From positions 126,501-190,500 of the forward strand of contig NZ_JAUTBL010000002.1 in assembly GCF_030819275.1 (NCBI RefSeq): DNA of 64,000 bases, read 5' to 3'. Shown here one piece after another: positions 5,287 to 13,378 of this stretch. The notes under the pieces are model-generated. The model was not told the origin of the DNA. It did no database searches and was given only the letters and a program-made list of their open reading frames with translations. The first letter of the stretch is position 1, and each line of letters opens with the position of its first letter. The position numbers were made by a program, and so were the translations under genes. The DNA comes from Agrobacterium larrymoorei. Its GTDB lineage: Bacteria; Pseudomonadota; Alphaproteobacteria; Rhizobiales; Rhizobiaceae.

Positions 5287-7608
5287 ATGGCAGGTAGCGG
5301 AAAATCACGCCAGAGAGTTGAACCTTCCTTTGGGGATTTTCACGATTCCGGCGACGACCTGCGTCTCGATGCGAGTGATCGTGTTGCCGGCACCAATGCT
5401 GGCAGCCGAAAGTCTGGTCCTTCCGATGCTCCGCTGCCGAAAAAGCGCGGAAGCCAGTCGTCGAAATCGAAATCGAAGTCCAGGCGGGAAACGCGTGAGC
5501 GCGGCGGGATCACCGGTTTTTTCCGCAGGATCATTTATTGGTGCATCGTGCTCGGCATCTGGGGAGGCATCGCAGTGGCTGGCGTCGTCGTCTATTATGG
5601 CGCACGCATGCCGAGCGCCAGCACATGGGCCATTCCCGAACGCCCGCCGAACCTGAAGATCGTCGCAGTCGATGGCACGGTTCTGGCCAATAGAGGCACG
5701 ACGGGCGGCGAGGCTTTGTCGCTCGAGGATATGTCGCCCTATATTCCCCAGGCCGTCATCGCCATCGAAGATCGCCGTTTCTACTCCCATTTCGGTGTCG
5801 ATCCGCTCGGCCTCGGGCGCGCTGTGGTCACCAACCTTCTTCATGGTCGCACGGTTCAGGGCGGTTCCACCCTGACGCAGCAACTGGCGAAAAACCTGTT
5901 CCTCTCTCCCGAGCAGACGCTGGAGCGCAAGATCCAGGAAGCTCTACTCGCCATCTGGCTGGAGCAAAAATACACCAAGGACCAGATCCTTGCGATGTAT
6001 CTGAACCGCGTCTATTTCGGCTCGAACGCCTATGGCGTCGAGGCCGCGTCGCGTCGCTACTTCAACAAGTCGGCGCGCGACGTGAATCTCGGCGAAGCGG
6101 CGATGCTGGCAGGGCTGTTGAAAGCGCCCTCTCGCCTGTCGCCAGCGCGTGATCCGCAGGCGGCGGAAGAGCGCGCCCAGGTGGTGCTGCAATCCATGCG
6201 CGATGTCGGCTTCATCTCCGAAGACGAGATCAAGACCGCCATGTCCCAGCCGCCCACCAAGGCGAAGCGCTTCTGGTCCGGTGCCGAGCACTACGCGGCC
6301 GACATGGTCATGGATGAGGTGAAAAGCCTGATCGGCGATGTGAAGCAGGATCTGACGATCGACACGACCATCGATCTCAATCTTGAGAAGGATGCCGAAA
6401 AGGCTCTCAACGATGTGCTGAAGAGCGAAGGCAAGAAGCTCGGCGCTTCTCAGGCTGCCCTTGTTTCGATGGACGGCTCAGGTGCTGTCCGCGCCGTCGT
6501 CGGGGGCGCCGATTATGCCGAAAGCCAGTTCAACCGCGCCACCAAGGCCAAGCGGCAGCCAGGCTCCGCCTTCAAGCCCTTCGTCTATATTGCCGCGCTC
6601 GAATCCGGCCTGACGCCCAACTCGGTGCGCAACGACGCGCCGGTCCGGATCGGCAACTGGACGCCGGAAAATTACGATCAGAAATATCGCGGTGAAGTGA
6701 CGCTTGCGACCGCGATCGCCAACTCGCTCAACACCATTGCCGCACAGCTCGTCATGGAGGTCGGTCCGACCAAGGTCACGCAGGTGGCACATCGGATGGG
6801 CATTGAGTCCGACCTTCAGGCCAATGCCTCGATTGCGCTCGGCACCTCTGAAGTGTCGCTGCTGGAGCTGACCTCGGCCTATGCGCCGATGATGAATGGC
6901 GGCTTCAAGGCAACGCCGCATATCGTCAAGCGCATCACCGATGCCGACGGTAAGGTTCTTTACGAGAACAAATACGATAACCCGCCTCGCGTTCTGGATG
7001 AAGGCATCGCCGCGACGATGAACGGCATGCTGACCGGCGTCATCAATGAGGGCACCGGCAAGGCTGCGCGTCTTAAAGGCTGGCAGGCAGCCGGCAAATC
7101 CGGTACGACGCAGTCTTTCCGTGATGCGCTTTTTGTCGGCTACACCAGCCAGCTGACCACCGGCGTGTGGTTCGGTAATGATGACGGCACATCGATGAAG
7201 AAGGTGACCGGTGGTGGCCTGCCGGCCAAGGCCTGGAAGGAATTCATGACGGCAGCCCATAGCGGCCTGTCGCCATCACCGCTCTTTGGGCTTGGTGCCT
7301 CTGGCGGTCAGGAGATCGGCCAACCCATGGCGCAGAGCCCGCAGGCTCCAGCGAGCATCGGCGATATCATCTCCAATGCGCTCGGTGGCGGCTCTGCCCC
7401 AACACCGACGGATTATCCGCCCGCACCTGTGGGTGCGGAGCAAACCGCAGGCACGGTGCCAGCGCCACCGTCGGACTATCCTCAGCAAGCCTATCCGCCC
7501 CAGCAGGGAGGTGGACCCGTACCGCCTGCGGATGTCGGCGGGGCCGCACCGTCGCGGCAGAACGGGCCAAAGCAGACGACGCTTCTTGATATTCTGATGG
7601 GCAATTGA
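5287..7608 (+). CDS. mrcA: Penicillin-binding protein 1A, bifunctional transglycosylase/transpeptidase
   Basis: A 773-residue class A PBP that polymerises glycan strands and cross-links peptidoglycan in the periplasm. A basic, Ser/Lys-rich cytoplasmic tail (about 1-80) precedes one membrane helix (about 82-104). The GT51 domain carries EDRRFYSHFG with catalytic Glu161, then GGSTLTQQLAKN. The transpeptidase motifs are complete: SAFK with Ser427, SLN at 480-482 and KSG at 604-606. The last 100 residues are Pro/Gly/Gln-rich and probably disordered. In Agrobacterium, PBP1a is the main enzyme of polar elongation. A CtrA-type box lies upstream, suggesting cell-cycle control. The nearest ribosome-binding site (GGAG) is rather distant, so the exact start is moderately certain. 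Confidence 0.93.
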   Translation: MAGSGKSRQRVEPSFGDFHDSGDDLRLDASDRVAGTNAGSRKSGPSDAPLPKKRGSQSSKSKSKSRRETRERGGITGFFRRIIYWCIVLGIWGGIAVAGVVVYYGARMPSASTWAIPERPPNLKIVAVDGTVLANRGTTGGEALSLEDMSPYIPQAVIAIEDRRFYSHFGVDPLGLGRAVVTNLLHGRTVQGGSTLTQQLAKNLFLSPEQTLERKIQEALLAIWLEQKYTKDQILAMYLNRVYFGSNAYGVEAASRRYFNKSARDVNLGEAAMLAGLLKAPSRLSPARDPQAAEERAQVVLQSMRDVGFISEDEIKTAMSQPPTKAKRFWSGAEHYAADMVMDEVKSLIGDVKQDLTIDTTIDLNLEKDAEKALNDVLKSEGKKLGASQAALVSMDGSGAVRAVVGGADYAESQFNRATKAKRQPGSAFKPFVYIAALESGLTPNSVRNDAPVRIGNWTPENYDQKYRGEVTLATAIANSLNTIAAQLVMEVGPTKVTQVAHRMGIESDLQANASIALGTSEVSLLELTSAYAPMMNGGFKATPHIVKRITDADGKVLYENKYDNPPRVLDEGIAATMNGMLTGVINEGTGKAARLKGWQAAGKSGTTQSFRDALFVGYTSQLTTGVWFGNDDGTSMKKVTGGGLPAKAWKEFMTAAHSGLSPSPLFGLGASGGQEIGQPMAQSPQAPASIGDIISNALGGGSAPTPTDYPPAPVGAEQTAGTVPAPPSDYPQQAYPPQQGGGPVPPADVGGAAPSRQNGPKQTTLLDILMGN

Positions 7609-7633
7609 CCCTGCGGAGCCAGCTGTTCATCCG

Positions 7634-7742
7634 TTAAAGCATGGTCCACGCAAAAGCGTGCATCGGTTTTGTGGGAACGATATGCTGTAGAACAACGGCC
7701 CAAAGCGTATGAGCGCATCTGAAAGATCGCGACACACTTTAG
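7634..7742. repeat. Rhizobial dispersed intergenic element, degenerate copy
   Basis: The segment begins AAAGCATGGTCCACGCAAAA, includes GCATCGGTTTTG and TGCTGTAGAACAA, and ends with GAAAGATCGCGACACACTTTAG. I recognise the order of these blocks as a common Agrobacterium/Rhizobium intergenic repeat. Only this one full copy is in the window, so recognition rests on memory. It fills most of the gap between PBP1a and the muramidase gene. Confidence 0.5.
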
Positions 7743-7917
7743 ATGACTGACTTTTCACGCAGAGTTGAGGCATGCCGCTTTTTACCCGCATAAGGCCCGT
7801 CCTGCCGTAAAGATTGGATTCAGTCTTTTTTGATAATTTCCCGTTAGTCATACCTTTTGGTTATCAGGACCGGCGTCAGTTGCGCATGTCCCGATTTTGT
7901 TTTGCGTACGGGTTCTC

Positions 7918-9022
7918 ATGCGTCGATCGACAGTGCCAGCTTTTGTTCTCGCCTGCCTATCTCTCACGGGCTGTACCTCCAATTCCGGGCCGGACGCCCT
8001 GGTGGGCGGGCCTGCCTTCGAAGGAGGTGACGAATTCCGTTACGCCTTCCGCCCCCGTGCCGCAGGCCAGCGTGGGACAGACCGATCAGAGAGTGCCTCT
8101 CAACACCAAGCAGCATCAGGAAGTCCTGGCATGGGGCGGACCGATGCCGGCGGGCTCGCCCGCTTTTGCGGCCGTTGACAAGCAGATGTCGACGCAGCAG
8201 CGGCTAGAACCGGTTATAGCACCTCCCGTCGTTCCCCAGGCCCGCGTCAATCTTCCTCAGGACAGGCCGGTCCAGCTGGCCATGGCGGGCAGCGTTGCCA
8301 TGAGTGCGGGATCGTCCGCACGCTCTCGCGTGTTTCGTCCGGCCTTTTCCGACGCCAAGCCGATCAATTTTGGCAGGGTCCAGCCGAAACATTTTGAAGT
8401 TCACGGCGTGGATGTCTCGCGCTGGCAGGCGAATATCGACTGGGAGCGCTTGAGAACGCGCGGCGCAAACTTCGCCTTCATCAAGGCAACCGATGGCGGT
8501 GACCATCTGGACCCGATGTTCCGGACGAATTGGGAGCGGGCAAAGGCGGCGGGTGTTCGCCGCGGCGCTTATCACTTTTTCTATTGGTGCCGTCCGGCAA
8601 GCCATCAGGCGGACTGGTTCATTCGCAACGTGCCGAGGGACCCCGACGCGCTGCCGCCGGTGATCGATGTAGAATATAATGGCGAGTCCGCCTGCAAGAT
8701 GCGGCTTTCCCGCGCCCAGGTGCTGGAAAAGATGCAGGTCTTCATGGACAGGCTCGAGCGCCATTATGGCAAGCGCCCGATCATCTATACCGCACCGGAT
8801 TTCTACAAGGATCACCTGTCCGGGGAGTTGCACGACTATCCCTTCTGGCTGCGTGCCGTTGCCCAGCACCCATCGCGGGTCTATCCGGACCGCAAGTGGC
8901 TGTTCTGGCAATATTCCGGTTCCGGGCTCTCGCATGGCGTCGAGGGCAAGATCGATCTCAACGTCTTTAACGGCAGAGAAGAGGACTGGCACCGCTGGGT
9001 CGGCCGCGGCGGTAACGGTTGA
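7918..9022 (+). CDS. GH25 muramidase, lipoprotein signal peptide out of frame (frameshift)
   Basis: The C-terminal 210 residues are a clear glycoside hydrolase family 25 lysozyme: HGVDVSRWQ at the domain start supplies one catalytic Asp and PPVIDVEYN supplies the second acidic pair. A perfect lipoprotein leader, MRRSTVPAFVLACLSLTGCTSN with lipobox LTGC, begins at 7918 in the next-lower frame and becomes nonsense after about 30 codons. The GH25 frame is open from 7814 but has no credible leader. Joining the two needs a +1 shift between about 7985 and 8035, near the G-rich run GGTGGGCGGG. The gene is therefore frameshifted, or the sequence has a one-base error. If intact it would be an outer-membrane muramidase linked to peptidoglycan turnover beside PBP1a. 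Confidence 0.75.
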
Positions 9023-9031
9023 TAGGCCAGT

Positions 9032-9895
9032 CTACTTCGCGAACTTCCGCGCACCTGCCACGCAGGTAACGACGCCGAGCGTGACCGCCAGCATGGCGGG
9101 GCTGACCGGCTCGCCGAGCAATGTGGCCGCAAGTAACAGTCCGAAAAAGGGTTGCAGCAGTTGGAGTTGACCGACGGCTGCGATGCCGCCGAGCGCCAAT
9201 CCGCGATACCAGAAGACGAAGCCGATCAGCATGCTGAAGAGCGAGACGTAAGCCAATCCGCCCCAGGCCGGCGCGGCAATACCGCTCCATGTGGATGGCA
9301 TGGAAAAAAGCGCCAACGGCAACATGACCGGGAGTGAGATGACCAGCGCCCAGGAAATCACCTGCCAGCCGCCCAGTCGCCGCGAGAGCGCGGCACCTTC
9401 GGCATAACCCAAGCCGCAAGCAAGAACCGCTGCCACCATCAACAGATCGCCGATGAGGCTTCCCTCGCCATTGAGGCTGAAGGCAAAGCCTGCGACCAGC
9501 AGGCTGCCGAGGCAAGAGAACAGCCAAAAGGTCGGACGGGGACGCTCACCGCCACGCAACACCGCGAAAGTTGCCGTTGCAAGAGGGAGAAGGCCGATAA
9601 AGACGATGGAGTGGGCAGAGGTGATGTGCTTCAGGGCAAGTGCGGTCAACAGCGGAAAGCCGACGACCACACCGAGTGAGACGATGACCAGCGAAAACAG
9701 ATCGTTGCGAGAGGGTCTTGCCTCACGGAAGGCCAAAAGCAGGGCAGCACCCAGCAGCCCGGCGATACTGGCGCGGGCAAGGGTCAGGAAGAGCGGATCG
9801 AAACCCGTGACCGCAAGGCGGGTGGCCGGTAGCGATCCGCTGAAAATCAATACCCCGATGAAGCCGCTCAACCAGCCGCTCGACACTCTGTTCAT
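9032..9895 (-). CDS. EamA/DMT family transporter
   Basis: A 287-residue inner-membrane protein with about ten hydrophobic helices arranged as two EamA repeats, the usual size for drug/metabolite exporters. The second repeat starts near LAYVSLFSMLIGFVFWYRGL and ends with the typical LLGEPVSPAMLAVTLGVV motif. The ATG at 9895 is preceded by AAAGGAGTG; open sequence further upstream overlaps the MocR gene start and is not coding. Divergent pairing with a MocR regulator 103 bases away suggests an amino acid, amine or vitamin-B6-related cargo, but the substrate cannot be read from the sequence. Confidence 0.9.
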   Translation of the reverse strand: MNRVSSGWLSGFIGVLIFSGSLPATRLAVTGFDPLFLTLARASIAGLLGAALLLAFREARPSRNDLFSLVIVSLGVVVGFPLLTALALKHITSAHSIVFIGLLPLATATFAVLRGGERPRPTFWLFSCLGSLLVAGFAFSLNGEGSLIGDLLMVAAVLACGLGYAEGAALSRRLGGWQVISWALVISLPVMLPLALFSMPSTWSGIAAPAWGGLAYVSLFSMLIGFVFWYRGLALGGIAAVGQLQLLQPFFGLLLAATLLGEPVSPAMLAVTLGVVTCVAGARKFAK

Positions 9896-9958
9896 TGTAG
9901 GCACTCCTTTTGAGCGTTTATTGCTGCAAACCAGTAGCGCTGCCAGAGATGGTGGAGT

Positions 9959-9976
9959 ACAGTTTGACAAAACTGT
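9959..9976. promoter_or_regulatory. Inverted repeat in the EamA/MocR divergent promoter, candidate operator
   Basis: ACAGTTT (9959-9965) and AAACTGT (9970-9976) flank GACA. The palindrome is 22 bases before the MocR start codon and overlaps TTGACA (9964-9969). MocR proteins usually control the divergent gene from such sites. Binding is inferred. Confidence 0.45.
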
Positions 9977-9998
9977 TATGGTATAATGAGCAGAACAG

Positions 9999-11411
9999 AT
10001 GGAACTGAGGGAACGCCGGACAGAGAGTGCCTCGCCCCGCATCGACGCGGTGATGGCGGAAATCCGTCGCCGCATCGCCGCGCGCATATTGACGCCGGGC
10101 GCGAAATTGCCCTCCGTCAGAGCCTTGGCAAAAGCTTTGACGGTCTCGACCTCTACGGTGGTGGAAGCCTATGAGAGGCTGGTCGCCGAGGGCGCGATCC
10201 GCTCGCGTCCGGGTTCGGGGTTTTATGTTGCTACGGCGCTTGCGCCGCTCTCTCTTGTAGAGATCGGCCCGAAACTCGACCGGCAGGTCGATCCCTTCTG
10301 GGTCTCGCGGCTGGCGCTGGAGGGGGCGCGGGGGCTTACCATGCCGGGCTGCGGCTGGTTGCCGCCCACCTGGATGCCGGAAGAGGCTCTGCGAAAAGCG
10401 CTTCGAGCCCTATCGCGCTCGCAGCCCAATATCCTTACCGACTATGCCACACCGCTCGGACTGCTTCCACTCCGCCAACTGCTGGCGCGGCGATTGGTGG
10501 AATCAGGTATCACGGTCTGGCCCGATCAGATCCTTCTGGTGGATTCCGGCACGCAAGCGATCGACATGGTCTGCCGCTTCCTACTGGAGCCTGGCCAGAC
10601 GGTGCTGGTGGATGATCCCTGCTATTTCAATTTCCATGCCTTGCTGCGGGCGCATCGCGTCAAGGTCGTGGGTGTGCCTTTCACACCGGAAGGGCCGGAT
10701 ATCGCACTCTTCGAACAGGCCCTGGAGGAACATCGCCCAAGGCTCTACATCACCAATTCCGCCATCCACAACCCAACGGGCGCCGTCCTCTCGCCTGTGA
10801 ATGCTCATCGTCTGCTAATGCTGTCAGAACGCGCGGGCCTGACGATTATCGAGGATGATATCTTCTCCGACTTTGAAATCACCAAAGCACCAAGGCTTGC
10901 CGCTTTTGATGATCTCAACCGCGTTATCCAGATCGGCAGCTTCTCAAAAACGCTTTCGGCGTCTGCCAGGTGCGGCTATATCGTCACGCGTAAGGACTGG
11001 CTCGACCCTTTGGTGGACATGAAGATCGCGTCCAATTTCGCCGGCAGCCAGATTTCTGAAGCCTTGGTGCTCGAAGTGCTGAAGGACGGAGGCTACAGAA
11101 GGCACATGGAAGCGTTGAAGGCGCGGCTCGCGAAGGCAAGGGCAAATGTCATGCAGACGCTGCGCTCGCTCGGCATCGAGCCCTGGTTGGAGCCGCAGGC
11201 GGGTGTCTTTCTCTGGTGTCGTCTTCCTTCCGGCATCGATGCTGTGGAGGTGGCGCGCCATGCTCTGACCGACAATATGGTGCTGGCGCCCGGTAGCGTT
11301 TTCAGCCAATCGGACACGTTTTCAAGCTTCATGCGCTTCAATGTTTCGCAATGTGAAGATCCGCAATTCGCCCGCGTTCTCTCTCGCGCACTCACGGCAT
11401 CAAAGCGCTGA
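9999..11411 (+). CDS. MocR-type regulator: GntR helix-turn-helix fused to an aminotransferase-like domain
   Basis: A 470-residue protein. Residues about 12-80 are a GntR winged helix (SVRALAKALTVSTSTVVEAY, then SRPGSGFYV). Residues 110-465 are a fold-type I PLP-dependent aminotransferase domain with the pyridoxal Lys in SFSKTLSASARCGY and the Asn-Pro-Thr-Gly motif in HNPTGAV. MocR proteins sense PLP or an amino-group ligand and control divergent transport or vitamin genes. The adjacent EamA exporter is the obvious target. Both the Schiff-base Lys and the cofactor Asp region are preserved, so PLP binding is expected. It is not obviously PdxR, because no pdxST genes adjoin. Confidence 0.92.
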   Translation: MELRERRTESASPRIDAVMAEIRRRIAARILTPGAKLPSVRALAKALTVSTSTVVEAYERLVAEGAIRSRPGSGFYVATALAPLSLVEIGPKLDRQVDPFWVSRLALEGARGLTMPGCGWLPPTWMPEEALRKALRALSRSQPNILTDYATPLGLLPLRQLLARRLVESGITVWPDQILLVDSGTQAIDMVCRFLLEPGQTVLVDDPCYFNFHALLRAHRVKVVGVPFTPEGPDIALFEQALEEHRPRLYITNSAIHNPTGAVLSPVNAHRLLMLSERAGLTIIEDDIFSDFEITKAPRLAAFDDLNRVIQIGSFSKTLSASARCGYIVTRKDWLDPLVDMKIASNFAGSQISEALVLEVLKDGGYRRHMEALKARLAKARANVMQTLRSLGIEPWLEPQAGVFLWCRLPSGIDAVEVARHALTDNMVLAPGSVFSQSDTFSSFMRFNVSQCEDPQFARVLSRALTASKR

Positions 11412-11488
11412 GTGCCATGTTTTTTGGCATTTTAGGAACCATTCACGCAGACGTGCATTTTCTCCGCATTGGAAGAGGAGAAAACACC

Positions 11489-11818
11489 ATGACTTTTGAC
11501 CCAAATCTGCCCCGCGATCCGAACCTCCGTCCGGACCGTCCTGAACTGCGCACCACCCCCGAAGCTCAGCGCAAGTCCGCTGGCTGGGCACCATGGGCCG
11601 CGATTATCGTCGTCCTGCTGGTCGGCGGCTTCATCTGGATGCAGATGAGCAATCCGTCCACGACAGACCCGACCACAACGTCGTCCACGACGCCACCAGC
11701 CGTCAGCGATCAGGCTCCGGCCCCGGCACCAATGACGCCAACGGCTCCGGCAACCCCGCCAGCTAACGGCGCTGCCCCGGCTTCGCCGAATACCAACGGC
11801 ACGTCGACCCAGCCTTAA
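11489..11818 (+). CDS. Small single-pass membrane protein with a Pro/Ala/Thr-rich tail
   Basis: A 109-residue protein of unknown function. An N-terminal cytoplasmic segment rich in Pro, Arg and Asp (MTFDPNLPRDPNLRPDRPEL) is followed by one hydrophobic helix, about residues 33-52, and then a low-complexity Thr/Pro/Ala tail. The start has an excellent GGAAGAGGAG ribosome-binding site; open sequence upstream in the same frame lacks one. A strong terminator follows at once, so it is a monocistronic unit. Proteins of this shape are common in Rhizobiaceae and usually annotated hypothetical. The topology suggests a tail reaching into the periplasm, but no catalytic motif is visible. Confidence 0.8.
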   Translation: MTFDPNLPRDPNLRPDRPELRTTPEAQRKSAGWAPWAAIIVVLLVGGFIWMQMSNPSTTDPTTTSSTTPPAVSDQAPAPAPMTPTAPATPPANGAAPASPNTNGTSTQP

Positions 11819-11842
11819 TCGGCGCTGACGTAACTTGAGAGA

Positions 11843-11874
11843 GCCGCTTGCCGAAAGGCAGGCGGCTTTTCTTT
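11843..11874 (+). terminator. Rho-independent terminator
   Basis: GCCGCTTGCC pairs with GGCAGGCGGC (one G-T pair) around a GAAA tetraloop, and TTTTCTTTG follows. It ends the small membrane protein gene and separates it from the converging Rrf2 gene. Confidence 0.85.
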
Positions 11875-11875
11875 G

Positions 11876-12334
11876 TTAAAAACCCTCCATCGCCGACGGA
11901 TTGTGACCCGACTGAGCCCATCGTTTGAAGGATTCGCGGGCGAGATCGGCAAGCGTGATCTTACCAAAACGGTCGAGCAGGAGCGCTTGCGCTTCTGTCA
12001 TGGCATCCGCCAGTGCGACGTTGACCGACTGTTCTATGACGCAGGCCGGATTGTCCCCCGAAAGGCCGATCGAAAACATATCGGGATTCCCGAGCGCCTT
12101 GTGGATATCGAGAAGCGTTATCTCCGCGAGCGGTCGCGCCAGAACCCAGCCGCCGCCATGGCCTTTTTCCGACGTGACGTAACCAGCGTCGCGCAGCCCC
12201 GCCATGGTGCGCCGGACGACCACAGGGTTAGTCTGCAACATGGCAGCGATTGCGTCGGATGTCGCTGGTTTCTCGTGCTTTTCCATATGGATCAGCACAT
12301 GCAGCACTCTGGACAGGCGGGTATCTTGTCTCAT
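11876..12334 (-). CDS. Rrf2 family transcriptional regulator (single cysteine)
   Basis: A 152-residue Rrf2 winged-helix regulator. The helix-turn-helix covers about residues 20-55 (SDAIAAMLQTNPVVVRRTMA), followed by the wing KGHGGGWVLARP, which is a family signature. Rrf2 members such as IscR and NsrR use three cysteines for an iron-sulfur cluster. Here only one cysteine is present (Cys98 in NPACVIEQ), so a cluster is unlikely and thiol-based redox sensing is more plausible. The start has GGAGAT at good spacing. It diverges from a CxxC flavoprotein gene, and two matched inverted repeats lie between them, implying autorepression and control of the flavoprotein. Confidence 0.92.
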   Translation of the reverse strand: MRQDTRLSRVLHVLIHMEKHEKPATSDAIAAMLQTNPVVVRRTMAGLRDAGYVTSEKGHGGGWVLARPLAEITLLDIHKALGNPDMFSIGLSGDNPACVIEQSVNVALADAMTEAQALLLDRFGKITLADLARESFKRWAQSGHNPSAMEGF

Positions 12335-12371
12335 CTGATCTCCATCCCAAACCATACCACGACGATAGCAA

Positions 12372-12390
12372 TGTAACAATCGGAGTTACA
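12372..12390. promoter_or_regulatory. Inverted repeat 1, probable Rrf2 operator
   Basis: TGTAAC-N7-GTTACA sits 38 bases upstream of the Rrf2 ATG. It shares arm sequence and 7-base spacing with the second repeat 40 bases away. It is well placed to block the regulator's own promoter. Confidence 0.6.
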
Positions 12391-12395
12391 TGATA

Positions 12396-12425
12396 TTGAC
12401 TTCCTATTTCACGTAACAATATAAG
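12396..12425 (+). promoter_or_regulatory. Probable promoter of the disulfide oxidoreductase gene
   Basis: TTGACT (12396-12401) is followed after 18 bases by TATAAG (12420-12425). The -10 lies inside the second inverted repeat, so repressor binding would exclude RNA polymerase. Confidence 0.6.
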
Positions 12426-12430
12426 TTACG
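12412..12430. promoter_or_regulatory. Inverted repeat 2, probable Rrf2 operator
   Basis: CGTAAC-N7-GTTACG covers the -10 element of the oxidoreductase promoter. Its core GTAAC-N7-GTTAC is identical to that of the first repeat. Two spaced copies in one divergent promoter make a chance origin unlikely. Confidence 0.65.
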
Positions 12431-12458
12431 AAAATGATTTTGGGAGGGAGTTCATGCC

Positions 12459-13349
12459 ATGACCTATGATGTCATCATTATCGGAGGGAGCTATGCCGGC
12501 CTTTCCGCAGCTCTCCAGCTTGGGCGCGCCCGCCGCCGCATTCTCGTCATCGATGCGGGCAACCGCCGCAACCGCTTTGCCAGCCACTCGCATGGCTTTC
12601 TCGGCCAAGATGGAAAAGCGCCTGGAGAGATCGTTGCCGAGGCCCGTCGCCAGATCGAGGCTTATGTGACGATCGACTGGATCGATAGTCTCGCAACAAA
12701 TGTCAGCGGCGCGTTTGATGCCTTCGAGGTCGAGATTGATGGAGGAGCGCGGCAAACGGGTCGAAGGCTTATCATCGCCGCAGGTGTCACGGACGAGTTG
12801 CCACCAATACCCGGTCTAAGCGAACGCTGGGGGCAGAGCGTCTTTCATTGCCCTTATTGCCACGGTTACGAGCTGAACCAGGGTCGGATCGGCGTGATCG
12901 CCACATCCGCGCTCGCCATTCATCACGGATTGATGCTGCCCGATTGGGGAACGACGACCCTCTTCACCAATGGCGCCTTCGTGCCGGATAAAGAGCAGCG
13001 CGCCCAACTGGCCGCGCGCGCAACAGCGGTGGAAGAGGTGACAATCCAAGAGATCAATGGCAATGCTGACATTAAGCTGACCGATGGCCGACGTCTTGCA
13101 ATGGACGGGTTATTCACTCAGCCAAAGCTTCGGATATCGGCACCCTGGATTGCGACATTGGGTTGCTCACTGGAGGAAACGCTCATGGGCACGACCATCC
13201 AGACGGACGCGACGAAGCAGACAACGAAGCGCGGCGTCTTTGCCTGCGGTGATATCGCTCGTCCGGCGGGTTCGGTCGCACTTGCAGTGGGAGACGGGGC
13301 GATGACCGGCACTGCGGCACACCGATCTTTGATGTTTCCAGATCTATAG
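12459..13349 (+). CDS. Thioredoxin-reductase-like FAD oxidoreductase with a CPYC redox motif
   Basis: A 296-residue flavoprotein of the thioredoxin reductase fold. The FAD-binding GGSYAGL motif is at about 9-15, the redox pair HCPYCHGYE at Cys131/Cys134, and the second FAD motif GVFACGDIARPAGS near the C-terminus. The NADPH-binding loop, normally Gly-rich, reads IGVIATSALAIHHGL and is degenerate. The CPYCHG context resembles the GliT/HlmI group of dithiol oxidases, so it may oxidise a small dithiol using oxygen instead of reducing thioredoxin. That is inference. GGGAGGGAG precedes the start. Divergence from the Rrf2 gene, with operators between, indicates redox-controlled expression. Confidence 0.9.
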   Translation: MTYDVIIIGGSYAGLSAALQLGRARRRILVIDAGNRRNRFASHSHGFLGQDGKAPGEIVAEARRQIEAYVTIDWIDSLATNVSGAFDAFEVEIDGGARQTGRRLIIAAGVTDELPPIPGLSERWGQSVFHCPYCHGYELNQGRIGVIATSALAIHHGLMLPDWGTTTLFTNGAFVPDKEQRAQLAARATAVEEVTIQEINGNADIKLTDGRRLAMDGLFTQPKLRISAPWIATLGCSLEETLMGTTIQTDATKQTTKRGVFACGDIARPAGSVALAVGDGAMTGTAAHRSLMFPDL

Positions 13350-13378
13350 CGATCGATGAAATAGAAACGATGAGGTGC

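Noticed and set aside
9964..9987. TTGACA and TATAAT before the MocR gene as a sigma-70 promoter
   Set aside because: Both hexamers are perfect but only 12 bases apart, too short for sigma-70. They may belong to different overlapping signals.
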